Positions 39,779 to 48,728 of a DNA stretch of 64,000 bases are shown in pieces; position 1 is the stretch's first letter; each line of letters opens with the position of its first letter. The translations under genes and the position numbers were made by a program. A model generated the notes under the pieces. That model was not told the DNA's origin. It did no database searches and saw only the letters and a list, made by a program, of their open reading frames with translations. The stretch is from Gammaproteobacteria bacterium (lineage in GTDB: Bacteria; Pseudomonadota; Gammaproteobacteria; Steroidobacterales; Steroidobacteraceae): the NCBI GenBank assembly GCA_025358295.1, contig JANYJY010000035.1:1-64000 (forward strand). The letters run 5' to 3'.

Positions 39779-40512
39779 TTCGCGTCGGCCGTCGAAGAGG
39801 CAGCGTATTCATCGTGCCAATTCCACCACTTGTACGGCGGGGTTTGGGGGTAGCCCTTCGGCGAGTCCTCCCAGGTCTCCTGGCGCCCGAGCGGAGTCAC
39901 ATCGAGGTAGCTCCAAGTACTCCCCATCGCCTCGTCACCGCGGCTGTTGATGAAGTAGGTCCGGAACACGCTGTCGCCGTCGCGGAAGAACACATTCGTG
40001 CCGTGCCACTGATCCACGCCGAAGTCGATGTCAAAGCCGTCCGTCACCGTGTACCAAGGCATCTGCCAACCCATCCGCGCCTTCAGGCGCACGATATCGT
40101 TCTGCGGCGCGCGCGAAGCGAATACCAGGGTGGTGTCGCGGGTATTCAGATGAGCTACGTGGGCGACCTGGTCGGCCACCAAGGAACAGCCGCGACAGGC
40201 ATGTTGGGGCCAGCCGTACACACCGGGCTCGAAGAAAGCGCGGTAGACAACCAGTTGACGGCGGCCGCCGAACAAATCGAGCAGGCTCGCCTTGCCCTCG
40301 GGCCCATCAAACTCGTACGCCTCGTTTACGGCGAGCCAGGGCATCCGCCGGCGTTCCGCGGCCAGCGCATCGCGGGCGCGGGTCAGGGCTTTCTCCTTGA
40401 CTAGCAGCAGCTCGCGCGCCGCCTGCCATTCCTTCGGCGACACGATCGGCGGCGCATTCATTGGGAGCCGTACGCTCTTCGGGTCATTCTTAGCTGTTGT
40501 GGTCATGGTCAT
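39724..40512 (-). CDS. DUF899 family thioredoxin-like protein
   Basis: MPWLAVNEAYEFDGPEGKASLLDLFGGRRQLVVYRAFFEPGVYGWPQHACRGCSLVADQVAHVAHLNTRDTTLVFASRAP. Confidence 0.9.
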   Translation of the reverse strand: MTMTTTAKNDPKSVRLPMNAPPIVSPKEWQAARELLLVKEKALTRARDALAAERRRMPWLAVNEAYEFDGPEGKASLLDLFGGRRQLVVYRAFFEPGVYGWPQHACRGCSLVADQVAHVAHLNTRDTTLVFASRAPQNDIVRLKARMGWQMPWYTVTDGFDIDFGVDQWHGTNVFFRDGDSVFRTYFINSRGDEAMGSTWSYLDVTPLGRQETWEDSPKGYPQTPPYKWWNWHDEYAASSTADAKWAKVVANALSTTQNAGD

Positions 40513-40597
40513 TGCAACCTCGTCTTGTTCATTACTCGTGAGATAGTTATAGCCCCAGGCATCGAAGCGCGGGAGTTACAAGTGTGACGGGATTGCG

Positions 40598-41818
40598 ATG
40601 GACTCATTGATAACGGCCGCCGCACGCGCACTCGCGGCGGGTGATCCGCTCGGCGCATTGAAGCGGGTCGCCCTGCGCGACGACGCACCCGCTCTCGCGC
40701 TTCGAGGCATCGCGATGGCGCAGCTCGGCGATTTCATTCGCGCGAAGGCGCTCCTGCGACGTGCCAGGCACGCCTTTAGCCCCAAGGAAGCCGTGGCTCG
40801 CGCGCGGTGCGTCGTTGCCGAGGCCGAGATCGCACTCGTCTCGCGCGACTTGGGGTGGGCTGCGAAGTCGCTCGACGCGGCGCGTGTGACGCTCGACGCG
40901 CATGGCGACCGGGTGAACGCCGCACATGCGCGATATCTCGAACTCAGGCGGTTCCTCCTGATCGGACGTCTCGAGGAGGTCGAGCGTGCGCTCTCCGAAA
41001 TCGATCCCGCGCGATTACCGCCCGCGTCGCAAACCATCCACGAGCTGGTACTCGCGGGGATCTCAATGCGCCGCCTGCGGACGAAGCAAGCGCGCGCGGC
41101 GCTCGCTCGAGCCGCGGACACCGCACGCCGCTCGGCAATCCCCGCTCTGACCGCGGAGGTCGACAACGCAGGCCGGATTCTGAACACGCCCGCGGCGCGC
41201 CTGATTTCGCGCGGCAGCGAGCGGCTCGTCTTGCTTGAAGAAGTCGAAGCACTGCTGGCGTCGAAGGCATTCGTGGTGGACGCTTGCCGCCACGTCGTGC
41301 GTCAGGAGCGCCGGCTGATATCACTCGCCAAGCGTCCGGTATTGTTCGCGCTCGCACGCTCGCTAGGCGAAGCCTGGCCGGGAGACGTGCCGAGGGACGC
41401 GCTCGTCGCGCGCGCATTCCGATTGAAACTCACTGATGGATCGCATCGCGCCCGATTGCGAGTGGAAATGGCCCGCCTTCGCGCGGTGCTGCGGACGCTG
41501 GCCGACGTGAACGCGACCAAACGAGGCTTCATACTTTCCCCCCGCATCGCACACGAAGTTGTCGTACTGGCGCGACCGGTCGAAGAGAAACACGCGGCGG
41601 TGCTCGCTTTTCTCGCCGACGGTGAATCGTGGTCAAGCTCGGCCCTGGCTATTGCGTCGGGGGCTAGTCAGCGTACCGTTCAGCGGGCGCTCGACTCACT
41701 CGCGGCGGCAGGCAAGGTACAGTCATTCGGGCGCGGGCGGACGCGCCGTTGGATGACTCCCCCAATGCCCGGAATCGCGACAACCTTGTTGCTCTCCGTG
41801 TCTCTTCCGATTGACTAA
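40598..41818 (+). CDS. Helical-repeat protein with C-terminal HTH, probable regulator
   Basis: Alanine/leucine-rich helical pairs; C-terminal SSSALAIASGASQRTVQRALDSLAAAGKVQSFGRGRTRRWMTPP wHTH. Confidence 0.65.
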   Translation: MDSLITAAARALAAGDPLGALKRVALRDDAPALALRGIAMAQLGDFIRAKALLRRARHAFSPKEAVARARCVVAEAEIALVSRDLGWAAKSLDAARVTLDAHGDRVNAAHARYLELRRFLLIGRLEEVERALSEIDPARLPPASQTIHELVLAGISMRRLRTKQARAALARAADTARRSAIPALTAEVDNAGRILNTPAARLISRGSERLVLLEEVEALLASKAFVVDACRHVVRQERRLISLAKRPVLFALARSLGEAWPGDVPRDALVARAFRLKLTDGSHRARLRVEMARLRAVLRTLADVNATKRGFILSPRIAHEVVVLARPVEEKHAAVLAFLADGESWSSSALAIASGASQRTVQRALDSLAAAGKVQSFGRGRTRRWMTPPMPGIATTLLLSVSLPID

Positions 41819-41827
41819 GATGGACAC

Positions 41828-42487
41828 ATGAACCGCAAAACCGCTGAAATTGTTCGAGAGTTTAGCCCTTTCTCGGGTGCCGACCGGGTGCATGGAGTCA
41901 CGTATGACGGTCAAAAGGTGTGGTTTGCCACGGGGGACAAGCTGAACGCCTTCGATCCCACCAGCGGTGAAGTGTTGCGCTCGATCGATGTCGCCGCACA
42001 TGCTGGGACGGCCTTCGACGGTGAGCACCTGTTTCAGCTCGCCGAGAATCGCATCCAGAAGATCGATCCGCACAGCGGCCGTGTGCTCGCCACGATCCCG
42101 GCGCCGGGAGGCGGCGGGGACTCGGGTCTTACCTGGGCAGAAGGGACGCTGTGGGTGGGCCAGTACCGGGACCGGAAGATTCATCAAATCGATCCTGACA
42201 CGGGGGCGATTCTTCGCACGATCGAGTCCAATCGTTTCGTCACCGGAGTGACATGGGCCGATGGAGATCTCTGGCACGGGGCCTGGGAAGGTGACGAGGG
42301 CGAGCTGCGGCGAATCGATCCGCGAACGGGAGAGGTTCTGGAGAGTCTCGGGATGCCGCCCGGAGTCTTCGTTTCGGGGCTCGAGTCGGATGGCGGCGAT
42401 CAGTTCTTCTGCGGAGGAGGAAGCAGCGGGAAAGTGAGGGCTGTTCGCCGGCCTAAGCGAGGGATCGATCCGGTGAAGGCGACATAG
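41828..42487 (+). CDS. Vgb/glutamine-cyclotransferase-like beta-propeller protein
   Basis: Repeated blades (GVTYDGQKVWFATGDKLNAFDPTSGEVLRSIDV; IDPHSGRVLATI; WVGQYRDRKIHQIDPDTGAILRTI; IDPRTGEVLESL). Confidence 0.75.
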   Translation: MNRKTAEIVREFSPFSGADRVHGVTYDGQKVWFATGDKLNAFDPTSGEVLRSIDVAAHAGTAFDGEHLFQLAENRIQKIDPHSGRVLATIPAPGGGGDSGLTWAEGTLWVGQYRDRKIHQIDPDTGAILRTIESNRFVTGVTWADGDLWHGAWEGDEGELRRIDPRTGEVLESLGMPPGVFVSGLESDGGDQFFCGGGSSGKVRAVRRPKRGIDPVKAT

Positions 42488-42551
42488 CGAGGCATCGCGT
42501 TGACAATAGCGAAAGCCCGACGGCGCCCGGTGAGGGACCATGCTAGATGTT

Positions 42552-42785
42552 TCAATAGGTCTCTATTAGCCCGATCAATTGCCCCTGCCGAACGGGACTC
42601 TCAGCTGCAATGAGAATGGTCAGCCGTCCGGCTCCGGGCGAGGTGACTTCCATGCTGGCTTTTTCATACATGACTTCCGCAAGAACGGCGCCTACGGATA
42701 CCAATTCCCCACTTTGGAATAGCCAGGTCGCGATAACCGCGTCGCCGTCGTCACCCCATAAGTCCGCGGGAATGATTACATCCAT
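42552..42785 (-). CDS. Stand-alone lipoyl-domain protein
   Basis: MDVIIPADLWGDDGDAVIATWLFQSGELVSVGAVLAEVMYEKASMEVTSPGAGRLTILIAAESPVRQGQLIGLIETY. Lipoyl-type EKASMEV; ATGA overlap with E1 beta; no E2 catalytic domain. Confidence 0.85.
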   Translation of the reverse strand: MDVIIPADLWGDDGDAVIATWLFQSGELVSVGAVLAEVMYEKASMEVTSPGAGRLTILIAAESPVRQGQLIGLIETY

Positions 42786-43822
42786 CAAACGGCCCCGCCG
42801 CGGCATAGCTGCCTAGAGAGTTCCACGATCTTGGCGGCACTCGGCAACAACGGATGTTCGAGTGCGGGTGAATACGGAATCGGCACGTCCGGATGGGTAA
42901 TGCGTGCCGGCGCGGCCAGCCAATCGACACCGCTTTCGCAGGCCCCGGCGATGACCTCGGCACTCACACCGAAACTGCGGTAGTCGTCATCCACGACGAT
43001 GAGCCGGCGGGACTTGGCCACCGATACCGCAACGGCCCCATGATCCAAAGGCGCAATAGTGCGTAAATCGATTACCTCAGCCTCGATGCCCTCTGCCGCC
43101 AAGGTTGTAGCCGCCTGCAGCGCCAGATGTACCGTGAGACCCAAACCCACGAGCGTAATGTCGCGACCGGGTCGTACCGTCGCTGCCTTGCCGATCGGCA
43201 CTTCATACATTTCCTGAGGTACGTGAACGATGGAGCCGGGTACCGTGCCGAGCCACCCCATGCCCTGCAAGGCCTTATGAAACATGAAAACCACGGGATT
43301 CGCATCCGCGATGGCGCTCAGCATCAGGCCCTTGGCATCGTAAGCGTTCGAGGGCATCACTACTTTCAAGCCAGGCAGATGCGCAAAGGTTGCGTACAAG
43401 CACTGGGAATGCTGCCCGGCATCGCCATAGCCGCCGCCCACCGAAGTCATGAGCACCAAAGGGCAGCACACATGGCCACCGGAGAAATAGCTCTGCTTGG
43501 CTGCCAGGTTGTAAATCGCATCCATGCACACGCCGAAGAAATCCACGAACATGAGTTCAACGACCGGACGCATACCCGCCGCGGCGAGGCCTACCGCGGC
43601 GCCGATGAAGGCCGTCTCGGAAATCGGCGTATCGCGAACGCGCCCGGCGCCGAAGCGTTCGAGCAGGCCTTGCGTCGTGCCAAAGACGCCGCCCAGCGCG
43701 CCGATGTCCTCGCCGAGCACGATGACCTTCGGATCGGCGTCCATGGACTGGCCGATCGCCTCGCTCATGGCCTTCGCAATTGTCAGCCGGCGCGCGGTCG
43801 CAGCGGTGGTGGTGGCGGTCAT
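42785..43822 (-). CDS. 2-oxoacid/acetoin dehydrogenase E1 beta subunit
   Basis: GEDIGALGGVFGTTQGLLERFGAGRVRDTPISETAFIGAAVGLAAAGMRPVVELMFVDFFGVCMDAIYNLAAKQSYFSGG. Confidence 0.93.
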   Translation of the reverse strand: MTATTTAATARRLTIAKAMSEAIGQSMDADPKVIVLGEDIGALGGVFGTTQGLLERFGAGRVRDTPISETAFIGAAVGLAAAGMRPVVELMFVDFFGVCMDAIYNLAAKQSYFSGGHVCCPLVLMTSVGGGYGDAGQHSQCLYATFAHLPGLKVVMPSNAYDAKGLMLSAIADANPVVFMFHKALQGMGWLGTVPGSIVHVPQEMYEVPIGKAATVRPGRDITLVGLGLTVHLALQAATTLAAEGIEAEVIDLRTIAPLDHGAVAVSVAKSRRLIVVDDDYRSFGVSAEVIAGACESGVDWLAAPARITHPDVPIPYSPALEHPLLPSAAKIVELSRQLCRGGAV

Positions 43823-43840
43823 ACTGCCTCTCTATGAATT

Positions 43841-44824
43841 TCAGCTGAAGACGGTGTCGAACGCCGACTCGGCGGCGGGATAGTCGGACTTGCGCGCGAA
43901 TTGCAATGCGTCTGTGACGGCGCGCAGCTCGCGGCCTTCAATCGACTCGAGTTCCGCCGTCGAAACTCCGGCAGCGGCGAGCCGTTGGCGGTACACGATG
44001 AGGGGATCGCGCGTTTGCAGCGCGGCGACTTCCCCGCTGGGCCGATAACCTTCGGCATCGCCCATAAAATGTCCTTCCAATCGCCAGGTCTCGATCTCGA
44101 TCAGTGTGGGCCCGCCCCCGGCGCGCGCACGTTGAATTGCTTCGCCAGCCGCCGCGTAGATAGCATCGATGTCATTGTCCGCCACGAAGCTGCCCGGCAT
44201 TCCATAGGACGCGGCGCGATCCGAGTTTCTCTCGATGGCGGTTGAGGCGCGCTTCGCCACCGAAATGCCCCAGGCATTATCCTCAATGACGAATACCACC
44301 GGCACCTTCCAAACCGCAGCGAGATTCAAGGATTCATGAAACGCCCCTTGGTTGGCGGCGCCTTCGCCGATAAAACTCACGGCGACCGCATCGCTGCCGC
44401 CCAGTTTGGCGGCCAATGCCGCGCCGACGGCCGGCCCCATGCCTTGCGCCACGATCCCTGAGCAGCAGAAATTGACGCCCGCATCGAACAGATGCATGTG
44501 CCCGCCGCGGCCGCCAGAGAGTCCGTCGCGCTTGCCGAAAATCTCCGCTGCCATGGCATTGAGCGCGACTCCCTTGGCAATGGCGATGTGATGCGCACGA
44601 TGTGTCGCTGTCACAGTGTCGTCGGGTCGCAAGTGCGCGCACACGCCGACCGCGCAGGGTTCCTGACCACTCGATAAATGCATTTCGCCGGGAATCGGGC
44701 CCTTGGCCATGTTGAACAGGGGCTGTTTGCCCTCGAGATACGCCACTTTGATGGCCTCCTCGAAGTAACGGCTCCTCGCCATCTGCGCATACATCCGAAT
44801 TCGCACGTCACATTCCGCTGGCAC
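43841..44824 (-). CDS. 2-oxoacid/acetoin dehydrogenase E1 alpha subunit (TPP-binding)
   Basis: GGRGGHMHLFD; VAVSFIGEGAANQGAFHESLNLAAVWKVPVVFVIEDNAWGIS (TPP motif); EGHFMGDAEGYR. Confidence 0.93.
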   Translation of the reverse strand: MPAECDVRIRMYAQMARSRYFEEAIKVAYLEGKQPLFNMAKGPIPGEMHLSSGQEPCAVGVCAHLRPDDTVTATHRAHHIAIAKGVALNAMAAEIFGKRDGLSGGRGGHMHLFDAGVNFCCSGIVAQGMGPAVGAALAAKLGGSDAVAVSFIGEGAANQGAFHESLNLAAVWKVPVVFVIEDNAWGISVAKRASTAIERNSDRAASYGMPGSFVADNDIDAIYAAAGEAIQRARAGGGPTLIEIETWRLEGHFMGDAEGYRPSGEVAALQTRDPLIVYRQRLAAAGVSTAELESIEGRELRAVTDALQFARKSDYPAAESAFDTVFS

Positions 44825-46730
44825 GGGTCACCTCTGTTTGGCTGTAGCCCACCGCACGCAGCGCCTCGCAAACCCCGTCAAGCGCTTGGGGATCTTCGAT
44901 GCTGGCGGGAGTTTCGAAAGACTCGCCGTCGGCGATCCGGCGAATGACGGAGCGCAATATCTTGCCCGAACGCGTCTTTGGTAACCTGTCGACGACAACG
45001 ATCGCCCTACAGGCCGAGATAGCACCGATCTCATCGCGAATCTTTCGCGCCACTTCGACGATGATCTCGGCCTGGGCTCGAGTTACACCAGCCTTCAGGA
45101 CCAACAGCCCCACCGGCACCATGCCCTTGATGGCATCGGCGGCGCCGATGACCGCACATTCGGCTACATCGGGATGTTCGGCAATGACTTGTTCGATGCC
45201 GCCGCTAGACAGGCGATGACCCGCAACGTTGATGATGTCGTCGATACGGCTCATGACGTGCACGAAGCCGTCGGCATCGATGAATCCTGAATCACCCGTG
45301 CGATAGAATCCTGGATGCGCGGCGAGATAGCTCGCGACGAACTCGACTTCATTGTTCCACAGGGTGGATAGGCACCCCGGCGGCAACGGCAATCGAATGC
45401 AAATGTCGCCGATGATGCGCGGTGACTGCGGCTCGCTCTGAGCGTTCAATACAGCAAAACGATAGCCGGGCACCGCATGGCCCGCGCTGCCGTAGCGCAC
45501 CGCTCGCTCTCCCAACCCCAAACAGGTGGCCAGCGCCGGCCACCCCAATTCAGTCTGCCACCAGTTATCGATCACGGGTACCTGGCAGTGTTTTTCCGCC
45601 CAGCGAACGGTGTCAGGATCAGCGCGCTCTCCGGCCAGGAACACAGCGCGCAAGCGCCCCGTGCCGGGTTTGAGTTGCAACCCCTCTGGGTCTTCGCGCT
45701 TGATGGCACGCAGCGCAGCGGGCGAGGTTAACAGCACCTGCACCCCATGCGCGCGAATCACGCGCCAATAAGCGCCGGCATCCGGGGTGCCCACCGGCTT
45801 GCCTTCGTAAAGAATAGTGGTGCAGCCGGCAATGAGGGGCGCATACACGATATAGCTGTGTCCCACCACCCAGCCAATATCGGACGCTGCCCAGAAGACC
45901 TCGCCCGGCTGCATGCCAAATACATGGCGCAGGCTCCACGCCATCGCCACCGCATGACCGCCGTTATCACGCACCACGCCCTTCGCTATCCCCGTGGTGC
46001 CGGAGGTATACAAAATGTACAGGGGATCGCTCGCCCTCATCGGCACACAAGCAGCCGGCGCGGCGGCGGCTGTCGCCTCGCACCAATCAAGATCACGTGG
46101 ACGACGCAGCTCAGCACGAAGCTCGCGCCTCTGCAGGATCACGACACTCTCCACCGGGTGCGCCGCCAGTTCGAGCGCTGCATCCAGCAGGGGCTTGTAT
46201 GCCACGATGCCCTTGGGCTCGATACCGCACGACGCGCTCAAGACCACGCGCGGCTTAGCGTCATCGATGCGCTTGGCAAGCTCAGGCGCCGCAAATCCGC
46301 CGAATACCACGCAATGTACGGCGCCGATGCGCGCGCAGGCCAGCATGGCGATCACCGCCTCAGGGATCATCGGCAGATAGATAACCACTCGATCGCCGGG
46401 CTGCACCTGCAAATCACGCAGCGCGCCGGCCAATTGCGCAACATCGTGTTGCAATTCCTGATAGCTGACGCATCTTTCCGTACCGGCGAGCGGGCTGTCG
46501 TAGATCAATGCCGCTTGAGCGCCGCGCCCTGCGTCGACGTGCCGGTCGACTGCGTTGAAGCAGGTGTTGAGAGTCGCACCCGGAAACCACTCCGCGAGGC
46601 CGTAAGCCTTGCCCTCAAAGGGCTCCTCAGGCGCGTGATACCAACTGACGGCACACGCCGCTTCCGACCACAAGCGTGCCGGATTCTCGACGCTGGCTTG
46701 ATAGGCACTGGCGAAGGCGGTCATGGGCAA
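44808..46730 (-). CDS. Acyl-CoA synthetase, PrpE (propionate-CoA ligase)-like
   Basis: YILYTSGTTGIAKGVVRDNGGH; WAASDIGWVVGHSYIVYAPLI; WWQTELGWP; YRTGDSGFIDADGFVHVMSRIDDIINVAGHRLSSG; PKTRSGKILR. Confidence 0.92.
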   Translation of the reverse strand: MPMTAFASAYQASVENPARLWSEAACAVSWYHAPEEPFEGKAYGLAEWFPGATLNTCFNAVDRHVDAGRGAQAALIYDSPLAGTERCVSYQELQHDVAQLAGALRDLQVQPGDRVVIYLPMIPEAVIAMLACARIGAVHCVVFGGFAAPELAKRIDDAKPRVVLSASCGIEPKGIVAYKPLLDAALELAAHPVESVVILQRRELRAELRRPRDLDWCEATAAAAPAACVPMRASDPLYILYTSGTTGIAKGVVRDNGGHAVAMAWSLRHVFGMQPGEVFWAASDIGWVVGHSYIVYAPLIAGCTTILYEGKPVGTPDAGAYWRVIRAHGVQVLLTSPAALRAIKREDPEGLQLKPGTGRLRAVFLAGERADPDTVRWAEKHCQVPVIDNWWQTELGWPALATCLGLGERAVRYGSAGHAVPGYRFAVLNAQSEPQSPRIIGDICIRLPLPPGCLSTLWNNEVEFVASYLAAHPGFYRTGDSGFIDADGFVHVMSRIDDIINVAGHRLSSGGIEQVIAEHPDVAECAVIGAADAIKGMVPVGLLVLKAGVTRAQAEIIVEVARKIRDEIGAISACRAIVVVDRLPKTRSGKILRSVIRRIADGESFETPASIEDPQALDGVCEALRAVGYSQTEVTRASGM

Positions 46731-46733
46731 AAG

Positions 46734-47138
46734 TCAGGCCGCGCTCGTCAACTTGTTCACCAACTCATAATCGAGCACCGAGGCGATGCTGTCGTCCTCA
46801 TTTAAGAACAGCACGGGCCCGAAATTGGTGAATAGCAATTCGGTGTATTCCGGAAAACTGGTCATGTCGTGCACGGCGCCGATCGGCTCATAGCCGTACA
46901 CCCCAGCAAGCGCGGTGCCCATGCGATAGTCCATGCGACCCCTGAGCACGAAATACTCGCCTGCGCCGAGATGCTTGTGACGCGGAATGAAACTGCCCGC
47001 CTGGCAGCGGAACAATACTGTCCAGCGCCCAGTCTCCGGACTGGTGAACAAGCGCTTGAGATCGATGCCCGGAACTACGGGGGCCCAGTTAAGATCCGCG
47101 CCGTCGCACATTACTTCAGGCATATTGAGGTCAGTCAT
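46734..47138 (-). CDS. Cupin dioxygenase-like (acetylacetone-cleaving enzyme Dke1 / 2,4'-dihydroxyacetophenone dioxygenase family)
   Basis: SPETGRWTVLFRCQAGSFIPRHKHLGAGEYFVLRGRMDYRM...YGYEPIGAVHDM...FGPVLFLNEDDSIASVLDYE; three candidate metal-binding His (HKH...VH). Confidence 0.8.
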   Translation of the reverse strand: MTDLNMPEVMCDGADLNWAPVVPGIDLKRLFTSPETGRWTVLFRCQAGSFIPRHKHLGAGEYFVLRGRMDYRMGTALAGVYGYEPIGAVHDMTSFPEYTELLFTNFGPVLFLNEDDSIASVLDYELVNKLTSAA

Positions 47139-47166
47139 CTCTTAGGTCTCCGTGTGTTTCTGGTGG

Positions 47167-47949
47167 TCACGCGCTCGCCGGGATGCCGGTGGTGAAGCCA
47201 CCGTCGACGATGTAGCCGGCGCCGGTGACGTAACTGGCCTCATCGCTGCTCAAGAAGGCGATGACTTGCGCGATTTCATGCGGCTCGGCATAGCGGCGTA
47301 GCGGCACGAAAGAGCTGAAATGCGCGTGGGCTGCCTCAAGGCTGGGTGCGCCTACCTGCTCTTCGACCTTTTGCATCATGGCGGTGTTCACCAATCCGGG
47401 ATGCACGGAATTCACCCGAATGCCGTGCCGCGCAAGATCGATGGCAGCGGTTTTGGCGAGGCCCATCACGGCGTGCTTGCTGGCGGCATAGGCGGCAAAG
47501 GTCCCGAAGCCACGAATGCCGTTGATCGAGGAGACGAGGACGATGGAGCCGGAACCGGCAGCCCTCATTAGCGGGGTCACGGCTTGAATGCCATGCCACG
47601 GCCCATGTACGTTGACCCGCATCACCTCATCGAATACCTCAATCGGGTAATCCTTCAAGGGTGAGGACACCCCGGCAATGCCGGCGTTGAATATCGCTGC
47701 GTCGAGTCGGCCGAAGCGTGCCTCAATCGCGCGCACCGCCTCCGCCATCGCCTCAGGATTCGCGGCATCGCCGACAATCTGTACGACGTCTCGATTCGCC
47801 GTGCCGGCCACACTGTGAGTAAGCGCCGCCGCGTCACGGTCCATGGCCGCCACCACGTAGCCCGCTTCGAGCATGCGCTTCACCACGGCTTTGCCGATTC
47901 CATTGGCCGCGCCGGTCACCAAGGCTGCGCGCCGCGCTCCACTGCTCAT
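47167..47949 (-). CDS. SDR family oxidoreductase
   Basis: AALVTGAANGIGKAVV; SSINGIRGFGTFAAYAASKHAV; VTGAGYIVDGGFTTG. Confidence 0.93.
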   Translation of the reverse strand: MSSGARRAALVTGAANGIGKAVVKRMLEAGYVVAAMDRDAAALTHSVAGTANRDVVQIVGDAANPEAMAEAVRAIEARFGRLDAAIFNAGIAGVSSPLKDYPIEVFDEVMRVNVHGPWHGIQAVTPLMRAAGSGSIVLVSSINGIRGFGTFAAYAASKHAVMGLAKTAAIDLARHGIRVNSVHPGLVNTAMMQKVEEQVGAPSLEAAHAHFSSFVPLRRYAEPHEIAQVIAFLSSDEASYVTGAGYIVDGGFTTGIPASA

Positions 47950-48728
47950 GTGGCAAACCCGCCGTCGACGGTGTACACGCCGCCGGTGCAAAAGGACGCG
48001 TCGTCGCTCAATAGAAAACAGACGACCTTCGCGATCTCCTGCGGCTGTGCGTAGCGACGCAATGGCGTTCGATTCACGGCTGCGTCGTGCGCGGCCCCTG
48101 GATTAGCGGGGTTTAAGTTGCGCTCCAGATCCCTCGTCATGCGCGTCGATACAAAGCCTGGTGCGACGACGTTCACGCGCACACCGAAGGGCGCCAATTC
48201 CAGTGCAACCGAACGCATCATACCGATCACCGCATGCTTGCTTGCGGTGTAGGCCGACACCCCTGCGAATCCCATCACCCCAGAAATAGACGAGACGATG
48301 ACTGCGTTGCCACGCCTCTTTTCCAACTCCGGTATGCAGGCTTGCAGGCCGCACCACACCCCGCGCACATTGACCTTCATCACCTCGGCGAATATCTCGC
48401 TCGGGTACTCGTCTACCGGCGCCACTGCGCCCTCGATGCCGGCATTCAGCACGATAGAATCCACCGCGCCGAAGGACGCCGAGCCGGCCGCCACGGCACC
48501 GCGCATGTCCGAAAGATCCGTGACATCCGCGCGCACCGTGCACAGCGCCCCACCCCGAGCGGTACGCAATTTCAGTGCCGCAAGCGCCTCTGCGTCGCGA
48601 TCGACGGCGACCACACTGGTGCCGCGTGACAGCAAGCGCTCAACGATGGCCGAGCCGATTCCGCCGGCCGCCCCGGTCACCAAGGCCACCTGCGGCTGCC
48701 GCGCGCTGCCGGCTTCAGTAGCGGACAT
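47946..48728 (-). CDS. SDR family oxidoreductase
   Basis: VALVTGAAGGIGSAIVERLL; SSISGVMGFAGVSAYTASKHAVIG; CTGGVYTVDGGFAT. Confidence 0.93.
   Translation of the reverse strand: MSATEAGSARQPQVALVTGAAGGIGSAIVERLLSRGTSVVAVDRDAEALAALKLRTARGGALCTVRADVTDLSDMRGAVAAGSASFGAVDSIVLNAGIEGAVAPVDEYPSEIFAEVMKVNVRGVWCGLQACIPELEKRRGNAVIVSSISGVMGFAGVSAYTASKHAVIGMMRSVALELAPFGVRVNVVAPGFVSTRMTRDLERNLNPANPGAAHDAAVNRTPLRRYAQPQEIAKVVCFLLSDDASFCTGGVYTVDGGFAT

Noticed and set aside
45747-46805. 352-aa plus-strand ORF
   Set aside because: Antisense shadow of the acyl-CoA synthetase.
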